Shown here one piece after another: positions 7,278 through 15,091 of a stretch of 64,000 nucleotides of DNA (position 1 is its first letter; every line of letters starts with the position of its first letter). This stretch comes from Planococcaceae bacterium Storch 2/2-2 (GTDB taxonomy: Bacteria; Bacillota; Bacilli; Bacillales_A; Planococcaceae): NCBI GenBank assembly GCA_009740415.1, contig WOYE01000009.1, forward strand, positions 1,178,001 through 1,242,000, given 5' to 3'. The translations under genes were made by a program, and so were the position numbers. The notes beneath the pieces were generated by a model. That model saw only the letters and a list, made by a program, of their open reading frames with translations. It had not been told where the DNA came from and made no database searches.

Positions 7278-8690
7278 TTATCGTTGCAACGAAGCGTACA
7301 ACGCTTCACTTTGCGGGTTCAACCCTTCAATTTGAATCGTCTGCCCTTTTTCTTTCGCGCGGTCGATTACTTTGACGACTGCTCCGACGGCTGATTCGTC
7401 CCATAAAGCACTATCATCAAACCGTAAAATGATCGAGCGCTCGGGCAAAGCAGCAACCGCTTCGATAAACGGTGCCGTCGACGCGAAAAAGAGAGGGCCT
7501 CGTACGTAGTATACCCCTTTTTTACCAGTAACGGAAATATCGGATGTTTTTGCAACGAAAGCGAGCGCACTCATGACGAGACCGACACCGACGCCAATCG
7601 CTAAGTTGTTCGTCGCTAAAATGACAGCGACTGTAACGAGCATGACAGCGACTTCAGCTTTCGGAGCACGCTTCATGAAACGGAACGATCCCCAATTGAA
7701 CGTCGTGAAACTAACCATGATCATGACGCCGACGAGAACCGGCATCGGAATGCTCGCGACGAAATCGCCGAGGACGAGAATGAGCACCATTAAAAAGACA
7801 CCGGCCGTCAACGTCGATAAACGACCGCGACCGCCCGATTGAACGTTAATGACCGATTGACCGATCAACGCACATCCTGCCATCCCTCCGAACATCCCGT
7901 TCACGACGTTCGCAATCCCTTGTCCGCGCGCTTCACGGTTTTTGTCACTCGACGTATCGGTCAAATCGTCCAAGACGTTCGCTGTTAAAAGCGACTCGAG
8001 TAAACCGACGACTGCTAACGCCAGCGAGTACGGTAAAATGATCCGCAACGTTTCCAACGTCCACGGAATGTCCGGCCATAAAAAGACCGGTAACGTATCC
8101 GGCATCGTTCCGAGATCGCCGATCGTTTGCATGTTGACGCCTATCATCCAAGCGAGCGACGTCATGATAACGATCGCAAGGAGCGGTGCTGGAATGATTC
8201 GAATGAAACGTGGAAATAAGTAGACGAGCCCGAGCGTTACGAATGCGAATACGTACGTCGCAACGTTACTACCTATTAAATACGGCAGTTGACTCATTAA
8301 AATCATAATGCCGAGTGCGTTGACGAAACCGAGCATGACGGCATTCGGAATGAAGCGCATGAGCCGTGCGACGCCGAGAAGTCCGAGCATCCATTGGATG
8401 ATTCCTGTAACGATCGTCGCGGCGAGCACGTATTGTAAACCGTGTTCTTTCATTAAACTAACGAGAACGAGCGCCATCGCTCCCGTCGCTGCCGAAATCA
8501 TTCCAGGCCGCCCACCGACGAATGAAATGATCACCGCAATCGTAAACGAAGCGTATAAGGCGACACGCGGATCGACCCCGACGATAAATGCGAAAGCGAG
8601 CGATTCTGGAATGAGAGCGAGACCGACGACGATTCCAGCGAGTAAGTCGCCTCGTATATTTCCGAACCATTGTTGTTGTAAAGTAGCCAT
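7278..8690 (-). CDS. SulP-family anion transporter with STAS domain
   Basis: A 470-residue membrane permease of the SLC26/SulP family, whose members carry sulfate, bicarbonate or other anions. The membrane domain (about 10-380) begins GNIRGDLLAGIVVGLALIPESLAF, the typical SulP opening, and includes PGMISAATGAMALVLVSL. The C-terminal cytosolic STAS domain (about 385-470) has FASTAPFIEAV and RFDDSALWDESAV. The ATG at 8690 follows AGAGGAAA; the longer open frame upstream lacks support. The sequence does not show the substrate; bicarbonate or sulfate are both possible. The stop lies 13 bases before the UspA start. Confidence 0.9.
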   Translation of the reverse strand: MATLQQQWFGNIRGDLLAGIVVGLALIPESLAFAFIVGVDPRVALYASFTIAVIISFVGGRPGMISAATGAMALVLVSLMKEHGLQYVLAATIVTGIIQWMLGLLGVARLMRFIPNAVMLGFVNALGIMILMSQLPYLIGSNVATYVFAFVTLGLVYLFPRFIRIIPAPLLAIVIMTSLAWMIGVNMQTIGDLGTMPDTLPVFLWPDIPWTLETLRIILPYSLALAVVGLLESLLTANVLDDLTDTSSDKNREARGQGIANVVNGMFGGMAGCALIGQSVINVQSGGRGRLSTLTAGVFLMVLILVLGDFVASIPMPVLVGVMIMVSFTTFNWGSFRFMKRAPKAEVAVMLVTVAVILATNNLAIGVGVGLVMSALAFVAKTSDISVTGKKGVYYVRGPLFFASTAPFIEAVAALPERSIILRFDDSALWDESAVGAVVKVIDRAKEKGQTIQIEGLNPQSEALYASLQR

Positions 8691-8779
8691 AATCGTTTCC
8701 TCTCTATGGTATGATGTACACATATTATCAGAGAAAGTTTCATAATGGTACCTTTTTAGGAAAGGAAGTGAAACGATCG

Positions 8780-9319
8780 ATGCGCTACGGTTACAAACGT
8801 CCGATCGTGACCGACGAACGAGGAACGAATCAGTTAACCGACGAATCGCTCGATACGGTCGTAACAGAAGCACACGGCTTACCGAAAAAACGAGTCGTTC
8901 TTGAACAGCTCCTCGATGAGTTGCAAGTCGGTGATGAACTGTACGTTCAATCGATCGACGTACTCGCGGACTCGATGACGCAAGCGGTCGATTTATTCCG
9001 ACTGTTCGCACGCGATGAAGTGACCGTCTATTTACTCGATGAACAGTGGACGAATCGAGACTCCTATTGTTTCAATTTACTCGAATGGACGGAACGCTTT
9101 ACCGATTGGCAAGTGCTCTTTTTACGCCATGCGTCTACATTTGCGGCGAAAGAAGCGAAGCGAAAAGGTCGCCCTGTCGGACGGCCTCGAAAAAGCGACG
9201 ACATGATTCATAAAGCGTTCGCCATGTACGACAGTAAACAGTATACGTTGCATGAAATTAAAGAAGAGACCGGCATTAGTAAGTCGACCTTGTATCGATA
9301 TTTAGACACTCGTCGATAA
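8780..9319 (+). CDS. catalytically dead serine-recombinase-like DNA-binding protein
   Basis: A 179-residue protein laid out like a small resolvase: an N-terminal resolvase-like domain (MRYGYKRP; LLDELQVGDELYVQSIDVLADS) and a C-terminal HTH_7-type helix-turn-helix (GRPVGRPRK, then YTLHEIKEETGISKSTLYRYLDTRR). In active enzymes the start reads Y-x-R-V-S with the nucleophilic serine, and the later helix reads D-R-L-x-R-S. Here the first is YKRPI and the second IDVLADS, so the nucleophile and both arginines are missing. Strand cleavage should be impossible. It is probably a domesticated DNA-binding or structural protein. The ATG at 8780 aligns with resolvase starts; a GTG at 8768 is an alternative. 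No inverted repeats or transposase are nearby. Confidence 0.75.
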   Translation: MRYGYKRPIVTDERGTNQLTDESLDTVVTEAHGLPKKRVVLEQLLDELQVGDELYVQSIDVLADSMTQAVDLFRLFARDEVTVYLLDEQWTNRDSYCFNLLEWTERFTDWQVLFLRHASTFAAKEAKRKGRPVGRPRKSDDMIHKAFAMYDSKQYTLHEIKEETGISKSTLYRYLDTRR

Positions 9320-9381
9320 CGATACTTTTCTTTCACGATGTATGGTAAAATAAACAAGCTTCACGAAAGGGACGAATACTT

Positions 9382-9732
9382 TTGATCAATGTAGAAATAA
9401 GAACACCCGATGTAACGATTTTTAAACAACATATGACGGATGAACTCGCTGGATTTTCAGACATTCATGACATTCCGCGCGATAAAGCAGGAATCATTTT
9501 GTTTTATGACAACGACGACCGTGTCATGTTCGTAGCGAAAGCACGCAAATTACGCTTCCGTACGAAAAAACATTTAGAAGACCAATTTTCACCGTTGAAA
9601 GACGTGCGCGACGAAATCGCAAAAATTTCCGTTTGGTACGTAGATAGCGCGATGGAACGTGAAATGCTCGAAACGTATTTCATCAATACCGAACGTGCGA
9701 CATACAATCGCGAAAAAGTATTTTTTGAATAA
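9382..9732 (+). CDS. small GIY-YIG-like (UvrC N-terminal-like) protein with degenerate motifs
   Basis: A 116-residue protein whose middle matches the GIY-YIG fold: AGIILFYDNDDRVMFVAKARKLRFRTKKHL parallels [23 protein letters not shown] of the UvrC encoded at 27453-29222, split here by a few residues. The C-terminal REMLETYFINTERATYN parallels the family's glutamate and Asn. The GIY tyrosine is Ile, and the YIG motif reads FVA, so nuclease activity is doubtful, although the Arg and Glu positions are retained. It belongs with small Firmicute proteins often labelled nucleotide excision repair endonuclease (YurQ-like). It starts at TTG 9382 after AAAGGG. It lies 62 bases downstream of the recombinase-like gene on the same strand. 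Confidence 0.6.
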   Translation: MINVEIRTPDVTIFKQHMTDELAGFSDIHDIPRDKAGIILFYDNDDRVMFVAKARKLRFRTKKHLEDQFSPLKDVRDEIAKISVWYVDSAMEREMLETYFINTERATYNREKVFFE

Positions 9733-9739
9733 GTACGAC

Positions 9740-9784
9740 AAAAGCCACTCGCCTCTGACGATTCAGAGACGAATGGCTTTTTTA
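9740..9784. terminator. bidirectional terminator
   Basis: Hairpin AAAAGCCA-TCG-CTCTGA / TCAGAG-CGA-TGGCTTTT with two small mismatches, placed between the GIY-YIG-like gene and the convergent MFS gene, and followed by T6 on the plus strand. Confidence 0.8.
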
Positions 9785-9815
9785 AATGGCAATTTACTTT
9801 CTACAATCGAAAACG

Positions 9816-10991
9816 TTACAACAACTCATTGGCATGACGGTGCATGTACCGATAAAAGACACCGATCGTCAGGAACATTAACGTTCCCGCCCCCATGTAC
9901 ATCGTCGGGAACCCTGCGGAGGCAACCGTCTGTCCCCATACGTACGCACCGCTCGCAATGCCTAAGTCGTAAAAAATGAAGAAGGTCGAAATGGCATGGC
10001 TGCTCCGTTCCGGTGTCGTACTTTGAATCGAAATCGTTTGGAACCCAGGTAGCAACGTGCCGTAACCGAGTCCGATTAATGCGGCAGCGACTAAAAAGAG
10101 CAAACCGCTCCCTGTTAAACCGAGCGCCCATAAACCGACGCCGAACACGAATAAACTCGGAACGAGTACTTTTTTAGGCCCTTGAATGTCAAAAGCACGC
10201 CCTAATGCCGGACGTGACAATAACATGACCGCTGCGAACATGAGGAAGAAGTAACTGGAAATGTGACCGATTCCTAATTGTTCCGCATAAACCGGTACGA
10301 ACGATAAAATACTCGCGTACGAAAACCCGATCAATCCGCTAATGATCCCCGCTGGAATCGCTCGTACTTCAATTAAATCGTGCAAGCGAATTCGTAAATC
10401 AACGGCTGGTCGCTCGTCTTCATCCAACTGGATGAGAAACGATGCGATGACGCTAATGAGCATGAAGGCAGATAGGACGTAAAATAACGTTTGGAACGAC
10501 GCGCGCTGAACGAGCAATAAACCGAGAAACGGTCCGAAAACCATCGCCAAGTTCATCGCCATCGCGAAGTAGCCCATCCCTGCCCCTTTTCTCGACTCAG
10601 GAATAATGCTCGCTGCGATCGCTCCTGTCGTCGTCGTAATAATTCCGAATGAAACCCCGTGTAAAAAACGAACGAGCAACAGTGGAACTAATTGCTCGAT
10701 CAACAAGTAAAGAACGGTCGTCCCTGCATAAAGAAGGAGAACACCGATCAACATTTTTTTCTTTCCGAAAATGTCTAATAACTTCGCTGAAAAGGGCCGA
10801 ATTACAATAGCTGCGACGAGCATCACTGTAACGACGAGCCCTGCGCTCGCATTCGAACCTCCGAGATCGTGAATGACGTACAATGGTAATGTCGTCAACA
10901 ACGCATAAAATACGATAAAAATAAATAACTGAATGAGTGACAAACTAATAAAACTTTTTGTCCAAATTCGATCACTCGCCTGTTGTTGCAT
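9816..10991 (-). CDS. MFS efflux transporter
   Basis: A 391-residue major facilitator with twelve predicted membrane helices, typical length for drug/H+ antiporters (DHA1-like). The loop between helices 2 and 3 (RPFSAKLLDIFGKKKMLIG) is a variant of MFS motif A, and the helix 5 region (GYFAMAMNLAMVFGPFLGLLL) resembles the antiporter motif C. The gene follows a MarR-type regulator gene by 17 bases on the same strand. This arrangement suggests an exporter for a toxic small molecule sensed by the regulator. The substrate cannot be read from the sequence. Confidence 0.9.
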   Translation of the reverse strand: MQQQASDRIWTKSFISLSLIQLFIFIVFYALLTTLPLYVIHDLGGSNASAGLVVTVMLVAAIVIRPFSAKLLDIFGKKKMLIGVLLLYAGTTVLYLLIEQLVPLLLVRFLHGVSFGIITTTTGAIAASIIPESRKGAGMGYFAMAMNLAMVFGPFLGLLLVQRASFQTLFYVLSAFMLISVIASFLIQLDEDERPAVDLRIRLHDLIEVRAIPAGIISGLIGFSYASILSFVPVYAEQLGIGHISSYFFLMFAAVMLLSRPALGRAFDIQGPKKVLVPSLFVFGVGLWALGLTGSGLLFLVAAALIGLGYGTLLPGFQTISIQSTTPERSSHAISTFFIFYDLGIASGAYVWGQTVASAGFPTMYMGAGTLMFLTIGVFYRYMHRHANELL

Positions 10992-11008
10992 TGAAACATC
11001 CTTTCTAC

Positions 11009-11419
11009 TTATTCGATTTTACTTAATAGCCGGTGCAACTCATGACGTTCCTCTTCTGTCAATTGACGGAGTAAGTCACTTTCCATCGCAATGACGTCGC
11101 GTTGAATCGCATCGAACCGTTCGCGCGCAAAAGGTGTCATCGAAACGATTTTTTCTCGTTTGTCTTCCCCTTCTGTCCGCTCAACCCATCCGTTCGCTTC
11201 CATACGACGGATCGTCCGTGTCACGGTCGGCGCTTCAACGTTCAAGTATTTCCAAAGATCCGTCTGACTGACGGGACCGAACCGATCGAGACAAAATAAA
11301 AGAGACCATTGCGAACTGTAGAGCCCGTGGTCTTTCAAACGTTCATTTAATCCTTTTTCAACGCGTCTCGTCCGTTGATACATTTCGTGTAGTACTTCTC
11401 GGTTCACTCGTTCATCCAA
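11009..11419 (-). CDS. MarR-family transcriptional regulator
   Basis: A 136-residue winged-helix repressor. The DNA-binding core is at about residues 30-95 (SQTDLWKYLNVEAPTVTRTIRRMEANGWVERTEGEDKREKIVSMT), with the wing RTEGEDKREK. MarR proteins bind palindromes as dimers and release on ligand binding. It starts at TTG 11419, 8 bases after AGGAGG. It is the first gene of a two-gene operon with the MFS transporter, the common autoregulated exporter arrangement. The short A/T-rich stretch before it (11420-11460) would hold the operator, but no clear perfect palindrome is visible. Confidence 0.92.
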   Translation of the reverse strand: MDERVNREVLHEMYQRTRRVEKGLNERLKDHGLYSSQWSLLFCLDRFGPVSQTDLWKYLNVEAPTVTRTIRRMEANGWVERTEGEDKREKIVSMTPFARERFDAIQRDVIAMESDLLRQLTEEERHELHRLLSKIE

Positions 11420-11597
11420 CGAACATTCCTCCTAATTGTTTACCTAGCTAATGAATACCACTCTCTATCATACCGAACGAGGACGTCTTTCGTCAACCGC
11501 CAAAAAATGAAACATTCCAGACGTTCTTTCCGTAACAGAGAAGAAGAGACGTGCTACACTATAGATAAATGATCCATGATAAAGGAGACGATCAACG

Positions 11598-13037
11598 ATG
11601 ACGAAAGAAAAACGTTCTAAAAAAATGTATATGACGTATGGTGTGTCGAGTATCGCTTTGCTACTCGCCAGTTGTGGAGAAGCGGCCACTCCGATCGACG
11701 TGCCGATTGACACGAGAAATATTTTAGCGAATGAAGGCGCGATTGAAGCCGAACAAAAGGACGAGCTATCGAAAGAAACCGATACGCTCATTTCAAACTA
11801 CAATGCCTTCGTCGCGTCGACGTTTCCTCAATTGAACGGCGCGACGCTCAGTTACGTAGCGACGAACGATGTCGACGGAACGCCGTTTGATTTTTATTTA
11901 ATCGAACACGAAGACGGCTCCGTCGAACCGTATGCCGAAGTGAAAGATTTAACGTGGGTTCGAATGGGTGGTGTATCGATTGAAACGGTCGAAACGCGCG
12001 AAGACGGATTCGACTTGTATCGGATTCAAAAAGTCGGATTCGACGATCATTTTTACCTTGCGGAATCCCCGGCGAACTCGAAGCTCGCTTCGTTAGAACT
12101 CGACGATTTTCGTGGAATGGATAAACAGTCGCAACGGTTTTTATCGAACGATTTATTGTACGTCCCGTTAACGACGTCCGGTGATAAAAATGAATTTCTC
12201 ATGATCGACCACGTGCGAGACATCGAGTCTGTCGGCATTTTGCAAGAAGAAAAAGATGGAACGGTGTACAAAGACCGAACGATCGCGACGAATGTGAAAG
12301 CGGACAATTTGTTGGCAGAAGGTGCGAAAGATGAGGACGCGCTCAACTACCCGCTCACCGTTCGCGCCGATCGTGTAAATGGATTGACGATTTACGAAGA
12401 AACAGGAACCGTCTTCGCTTACGAATCACCTGACGTTCCTGCTGCGATGGCCGCATTGACAGAAGAGTTGAGCGGTCAACTCGCTGAAACGGTCGACGAA
12501 GAAGGAACGCTCGTCTATTCTCCAGAAGAAGAAGTCGCTAGCGCCACCGACGCTCCTGAAGAAAACGGTCCGATTTTATCGAGCGGGATGGGTGGGCTCA
12601 TGACCGGTCTTCTCATCGGATCGATGTTGTCGCGTGGAGGTACACCGTTCGCTTCTGCTGCTGGAAAATACAATGCGATGCCGAACAATCGCGCAGCCGT
12701 CCAAGAACAAGAACGGACACGCGCTGCGAACGGACAGACGTTCCAAAAAGGACAACCTGTTCAAAGTACGAACGAATTGCGAGAACGGGAACAACGACTC
12801 GAACGGGAACGAAAAGCAGCGGACGAACGACGAAAACAAGAAGCGAACCGACAGCAAGAACAGAAACGTCAGCAAGAGGCGAATCGACAACAAGAACAAA
12901 AACGACAACAAGAGGCGAACCGACGCCAAAACGAACAACGTGTCAATCCGAACAATTCCAACCGAAACAACTCAATTTCACCGAACCGTTCGGGTGGATT
13001 CGGCTCAGGCGGACGTGGTGGTTCTCATGGGGGTTAA
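11598..13037 (+). CDS. lipoprotein with Gln/Arg-rich and Gly-rich tail, YgiB/DUF1190-like arrangement
   Basis: A 479-residue predicted lipoprotein: signal peptide ending in LLLASC (Cys26), then a roughly 280-residue folded domain not assigned to a known family. Next come a Gly-rich hydrophobic segment (about 330-345, MGGLMTGLLIGSMLSRGG), a charged Gln/Arg/Glu coiled-coil repeat (about 395-440, units like QQEQKRQQEANR) and a tail ending in GGSHGG. The late half (Gly-rich hydrophobic segment, GKYN, GGFG, terminal Gly-Gly) resembles enterobacterial YgiB/YjfM (DUF1190). As in those operons, it is followed by a glutathionylspermidine-synthase-like ligase, here overlapping by 11 bases. The start follows AAGGAGACG. 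The function is unknown; the pairing is the strongest clue. Confidence 0.8.
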   Translation: MTKEKRSKKMYMTYGVSSIALLLASCGEAATPIDVPIDTRNILANEGAIEAEQKDELSKETDTLISNYNAFVASTFPQLNGATLSYVATNDVDGTPFDFYLIEHEDGSVEPYAEVKDLTWVRMGGVSIETVETREDGFDLYRIQKVGFDDHFYLAESPANSKLASLELDDFRGMDKQSQRFLSNDLLYVPLTTSGDKNEFLMIDHVRDIESVGILQEEKDGTVYKDRTIATNVKADNLLAEGAKDEDALNYPLTVRADRVNGLTIYEETGTVFAYESPDVPAAMAALTEELSGQLAETVDEEGTLVYSPEEEVASATDAPEENGPILSSGMGGLMTGLLIGSMLSRGGTPFASAAGKYNAMPNNRAAVQEQERTRAANGQTFQKGQPVQSTNELREREQRLERERKAADERRKQEANRQQEQKRQQEANRQQEQKRQQEANRRQNEQRVNPNNSNRNNSISPNRSGGFGSGGRGGSHGG

Positions 13038-14319
13038 ACGTTACGAACCCGCTTCTCCCGTTTCTTTACGAGAACGAGAAGCGTTTTATAAAAATTATCC
13101 TGAATTTTTTTACGACATCGATGGACTCGATTACGGATTGTATGACATCGCCTACGTGCCGAAAGAAACTGAAGCGGCCATTCGACGAGCGACCGATTTT
13201 CTTTGGTCGCTCTTTCTCGAGGCGAAAGAACAATTAAAACATCGGCCCGACTGGCTTGAAAAACTCGGCTATCCGAAAGAACTCATTCCGTACGTAACGA
13301 TCGATCCTCTCCCTTCTCATACGTTGATGAGCCGGTTCGATTTCGTCGTGAACGGAACGCGTGTCAAAATGTTAGAATTGAACAACGACACTCCGTTTCT
13401 CGTGCCGGAAGCTTTTTTAATGAACGATGTGCTCGCCGCCCATTTCGGAAAAGAAAGTGTCAACTACGATACGAAATACGATCTCGTCTTATCGTTCCAA
13501 CAAGCGATTCATACCGCGCGTCACGACTATTTCCTAGCGCGTCATGGCGAACCGCTTCACGTCCGATTTTTAACGTTTCCTTACGATGAAGATCCGGAAG
13601 AATTTCAAACGATGCACTTTTTAAAAGACGTAGTCGAAATGAACGTACACGATCCGCTCCTCGATATCGATTTACTCCATATCGATGAGATGACGATCGA
13701 TGAGGACGGTCTATATGACGAAAAAGGAGAGCGGATCGACGTTTTATTCCGTTCCGCTTACCCGCTCGAAATGTTGATCGACGACGTCAGTTCAGATGAT
13801 CCGACGCGCCGTATCGGACTGGAACTGTTAGAACTCGTACGGAACAAGAAGCTCTTTCTCGTCCATCCGCCGTCCGCGATCATCCTTCAATCGAAAATCG
13901 TCATGGCGTACATTTGGGAGCGAATGGAACGTGGCGCTTACGATGAAAAAACGACGGAACAAATTCAAAAGCATCTATTGCCGACGTACGTATCCGCCGA
14001 ACCGTTCATCGAACGCAATGAACCGTTCGTTCGAAAATCGATTCTCGGTCGCGAAGGAAGCAACGTTGCTCGATTCGACGGACGAGGCAACTGTCTCGAG
14101 CAGTCAGACGGTTGGCATTACGCTGACTTTTTCTCGATTTACCAAGCGTACGAACCGCTCCCGACGATCGACGTATCGATTCGCGAACGTGTGAGGACGA
14201 AACGATACCTCATCGGTAGCTTCGTCGTCGGTGGCCATCCTTCTGCGATCGCTTGCCGACTCGGTGGGACGATTACCGAATGGGACGCGTACTTTTTACC
14301 GCTCGCTAAAGAACGATGA
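13027..14319 (+). CDS. glutathionylspermidine-synthase-like ATP-grasp ligase (YgiC/YjfC type)
   Basis: A 430-residue enzyme of the pre-ATP-grasp/ATP-grasp family PF03738. In the studied relative GspS it joins the glycine carboxylate of glutathione to an amine of spermidine. Diagnostic blocks are SRFDF (about 102-106), KMLELNNDTP (about 114-123), LQSKIVMAYIWE and KSILGREGSNV near the C-terminus. The amidase half of bifunctional GspS is absent, as in YgiC. The ATG at 13027 lies inside the last codons of the lipoprotein gene, implying translational coupling. Glutathione is not general in Bacillales, so the true substrate is probably different; the tail of the partner lipoprotein is a candidate (inference). 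Confidence 0.85.
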   Translation: MGVKRYEPASPVSLREREAFYKNYPEFFYDIDGLDYGLYDIAYVPKETEAAIRRATDFLWSLFLEAKEQLKHRPDWLEKLGYPKELIPYVTIDPLPSHTLMSRFDFVVNGTRVKMLELNNDTPFLVPEAFLMNDVLAAHFGKESVNYDTKYDLVLSFQQAIHTARHDYFLARHGEPLHVRFLTFPYDEDPEEFQTMHFLKDVVEMNVHDPLLDIDLLHIDEMTIDEDGLYDEKGERIDVLFRSAYPLEMLIDDVSSDDPTRRIGLELLELVRNKKLFLVHPPSAIILQSKIVMAYIWERMERGAYDEKTTEQIQKHLLPTYVSAEPFIERNEPFVRKSILGREGSNVARFDGRGNCLEQSDGWHYADFFSIYQAYEPLPTIDVSIRERVRTKRYLIGSFVVGGHPSAIACRLGGTITEWDAYFLPLAKER

Positions 14320-14335
14320 CACGAGAAAGCATGTA

Positions 14336-14375
14336 AAAAAGCCGTCATCCCTTCAGTAAGGGAATGACGGCTTTT
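14336..14375. terminator. bidirectional terminator
   Basis: Hairpin AAAAGCCGTCATCCCTT / AAGGGAATGACGGCTTTT around a CAGT-type loop, between the ligase gene and the convergent nitroreductase gene. Confidence 0.85.
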
Positions 14376-14395
14376 GACGTAAGACGTTCAGCAGT

Positions 14396-15010
14396 TTACA
14401 AAAATGTCGTTAACGTATGAGCAGGTAAGCGAGAAGAACCGTACGCCGTTCCGACTTCTTTTCCGATAGCGATTAACAATTCCGGATATTCGTGCGATTC
14501 GAGACCGTACGTTTCATGAAACTGTTCATGATCAAATCCACCCATCGGAACGGTCGCATACCCTTTGTCGGTTGCGAGCAACATGAGTTGCATAGCGATG
14601 AGTCCACAGTCGAGACTCGCAATTTGAGCGAGACGTTCGGGTGATGCGTACGGATACGTCCGCATCGTACTTTGGATCATCATCTCTTTTTGCTGTTCGT
14701 TCAAATGACCTTCCGCTACGTTTTGAGCTTGAATGCGTTCGACTTGTTCGTACATTTTACGATTGCCGACGATCGCGATCACAGCCGACGCTTCTTCGAC
14801 TTGACGTTGGTCGTTTGCGATCGGACGAAGGGCGCGCTTCGCTGACTCACTATGGAAGACGATGAAGCGCCACGGCTGTAAATTGCTGCTCGATGGAGCG
14901 GTCGTCGCCTCCTCTAATAAAGTGAGCAATTGCTCTTCTGACAATTGAAAGTTCGGATCATACGTCCGAACGGAATGGCGACGTTTCATCGCTTCGTACA
15001 TCGTTGACAT
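14396..15010 (-). CDS. nitroreductase-family FMN oxidoreductase
   Basis: A 204-residue flavoenzyme of the NADPH/NADH-dependent nitroreductase family, similar in size to YodC/YdgI of Bacillus. The FMN-binding opening is RHSVRTYDPNF, and the second block is TTAPSSSNLQPWRFIVF (about 37-53). The later GYATVPMGGFD and IAIGKE blocks complete the fold. Physiological substrates of this family are often unclear (quinones, nitroaromatics, flavins). The start follows AAGGAG by 8 bases. It is a single gene with a terminator behind it. Confidence 0.92.
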   Translation of the reverse strand: MSTMYEAMKRRHSVRTYDPNFQLSEEQLLTLLEEATTAPSSSNLQPWRFIVFHSESAKRALRPIANDQRQVEEASAVIAIVGNRKMYEQVERIQAQNVAEGHLNEQQKEMMIQSTMRTYPYASPERLAQIASLDCGLIAMQLMLLATDKGYATVPMGGFDHEQFHETYGLESHEYPELLIAIGKEVGTAYGSSRLPAHTLTTFL

Positions 15011-15091
15011 AACACTCTCTCCTTTTGCAAATCAAAGTTTTCTTAGTATAGCAAATAGAAAAGAGAGCGTCCACGAATCGTACTTACGGGA

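Noticed and set aside
8780-9732. Remnant of an integrated element or defence island
   Set aside because: Only two small genes, normal composition, no att-like repeats, tRNA target or effector gene nearby.
11420-11465. MarR operator palindrome upstream of the regulator gene
   Set aside because: The A/T-rich TTAGCTAGGTAA stretch is suggestive, but no convincing dyad of the expected length is present.
13027-14319. True glutathionylspermidine synthetase
   Set aside because: The amidase half is missing, glutathione is not typical for Bacillales, and the partner lipoprotein points to another substrate.
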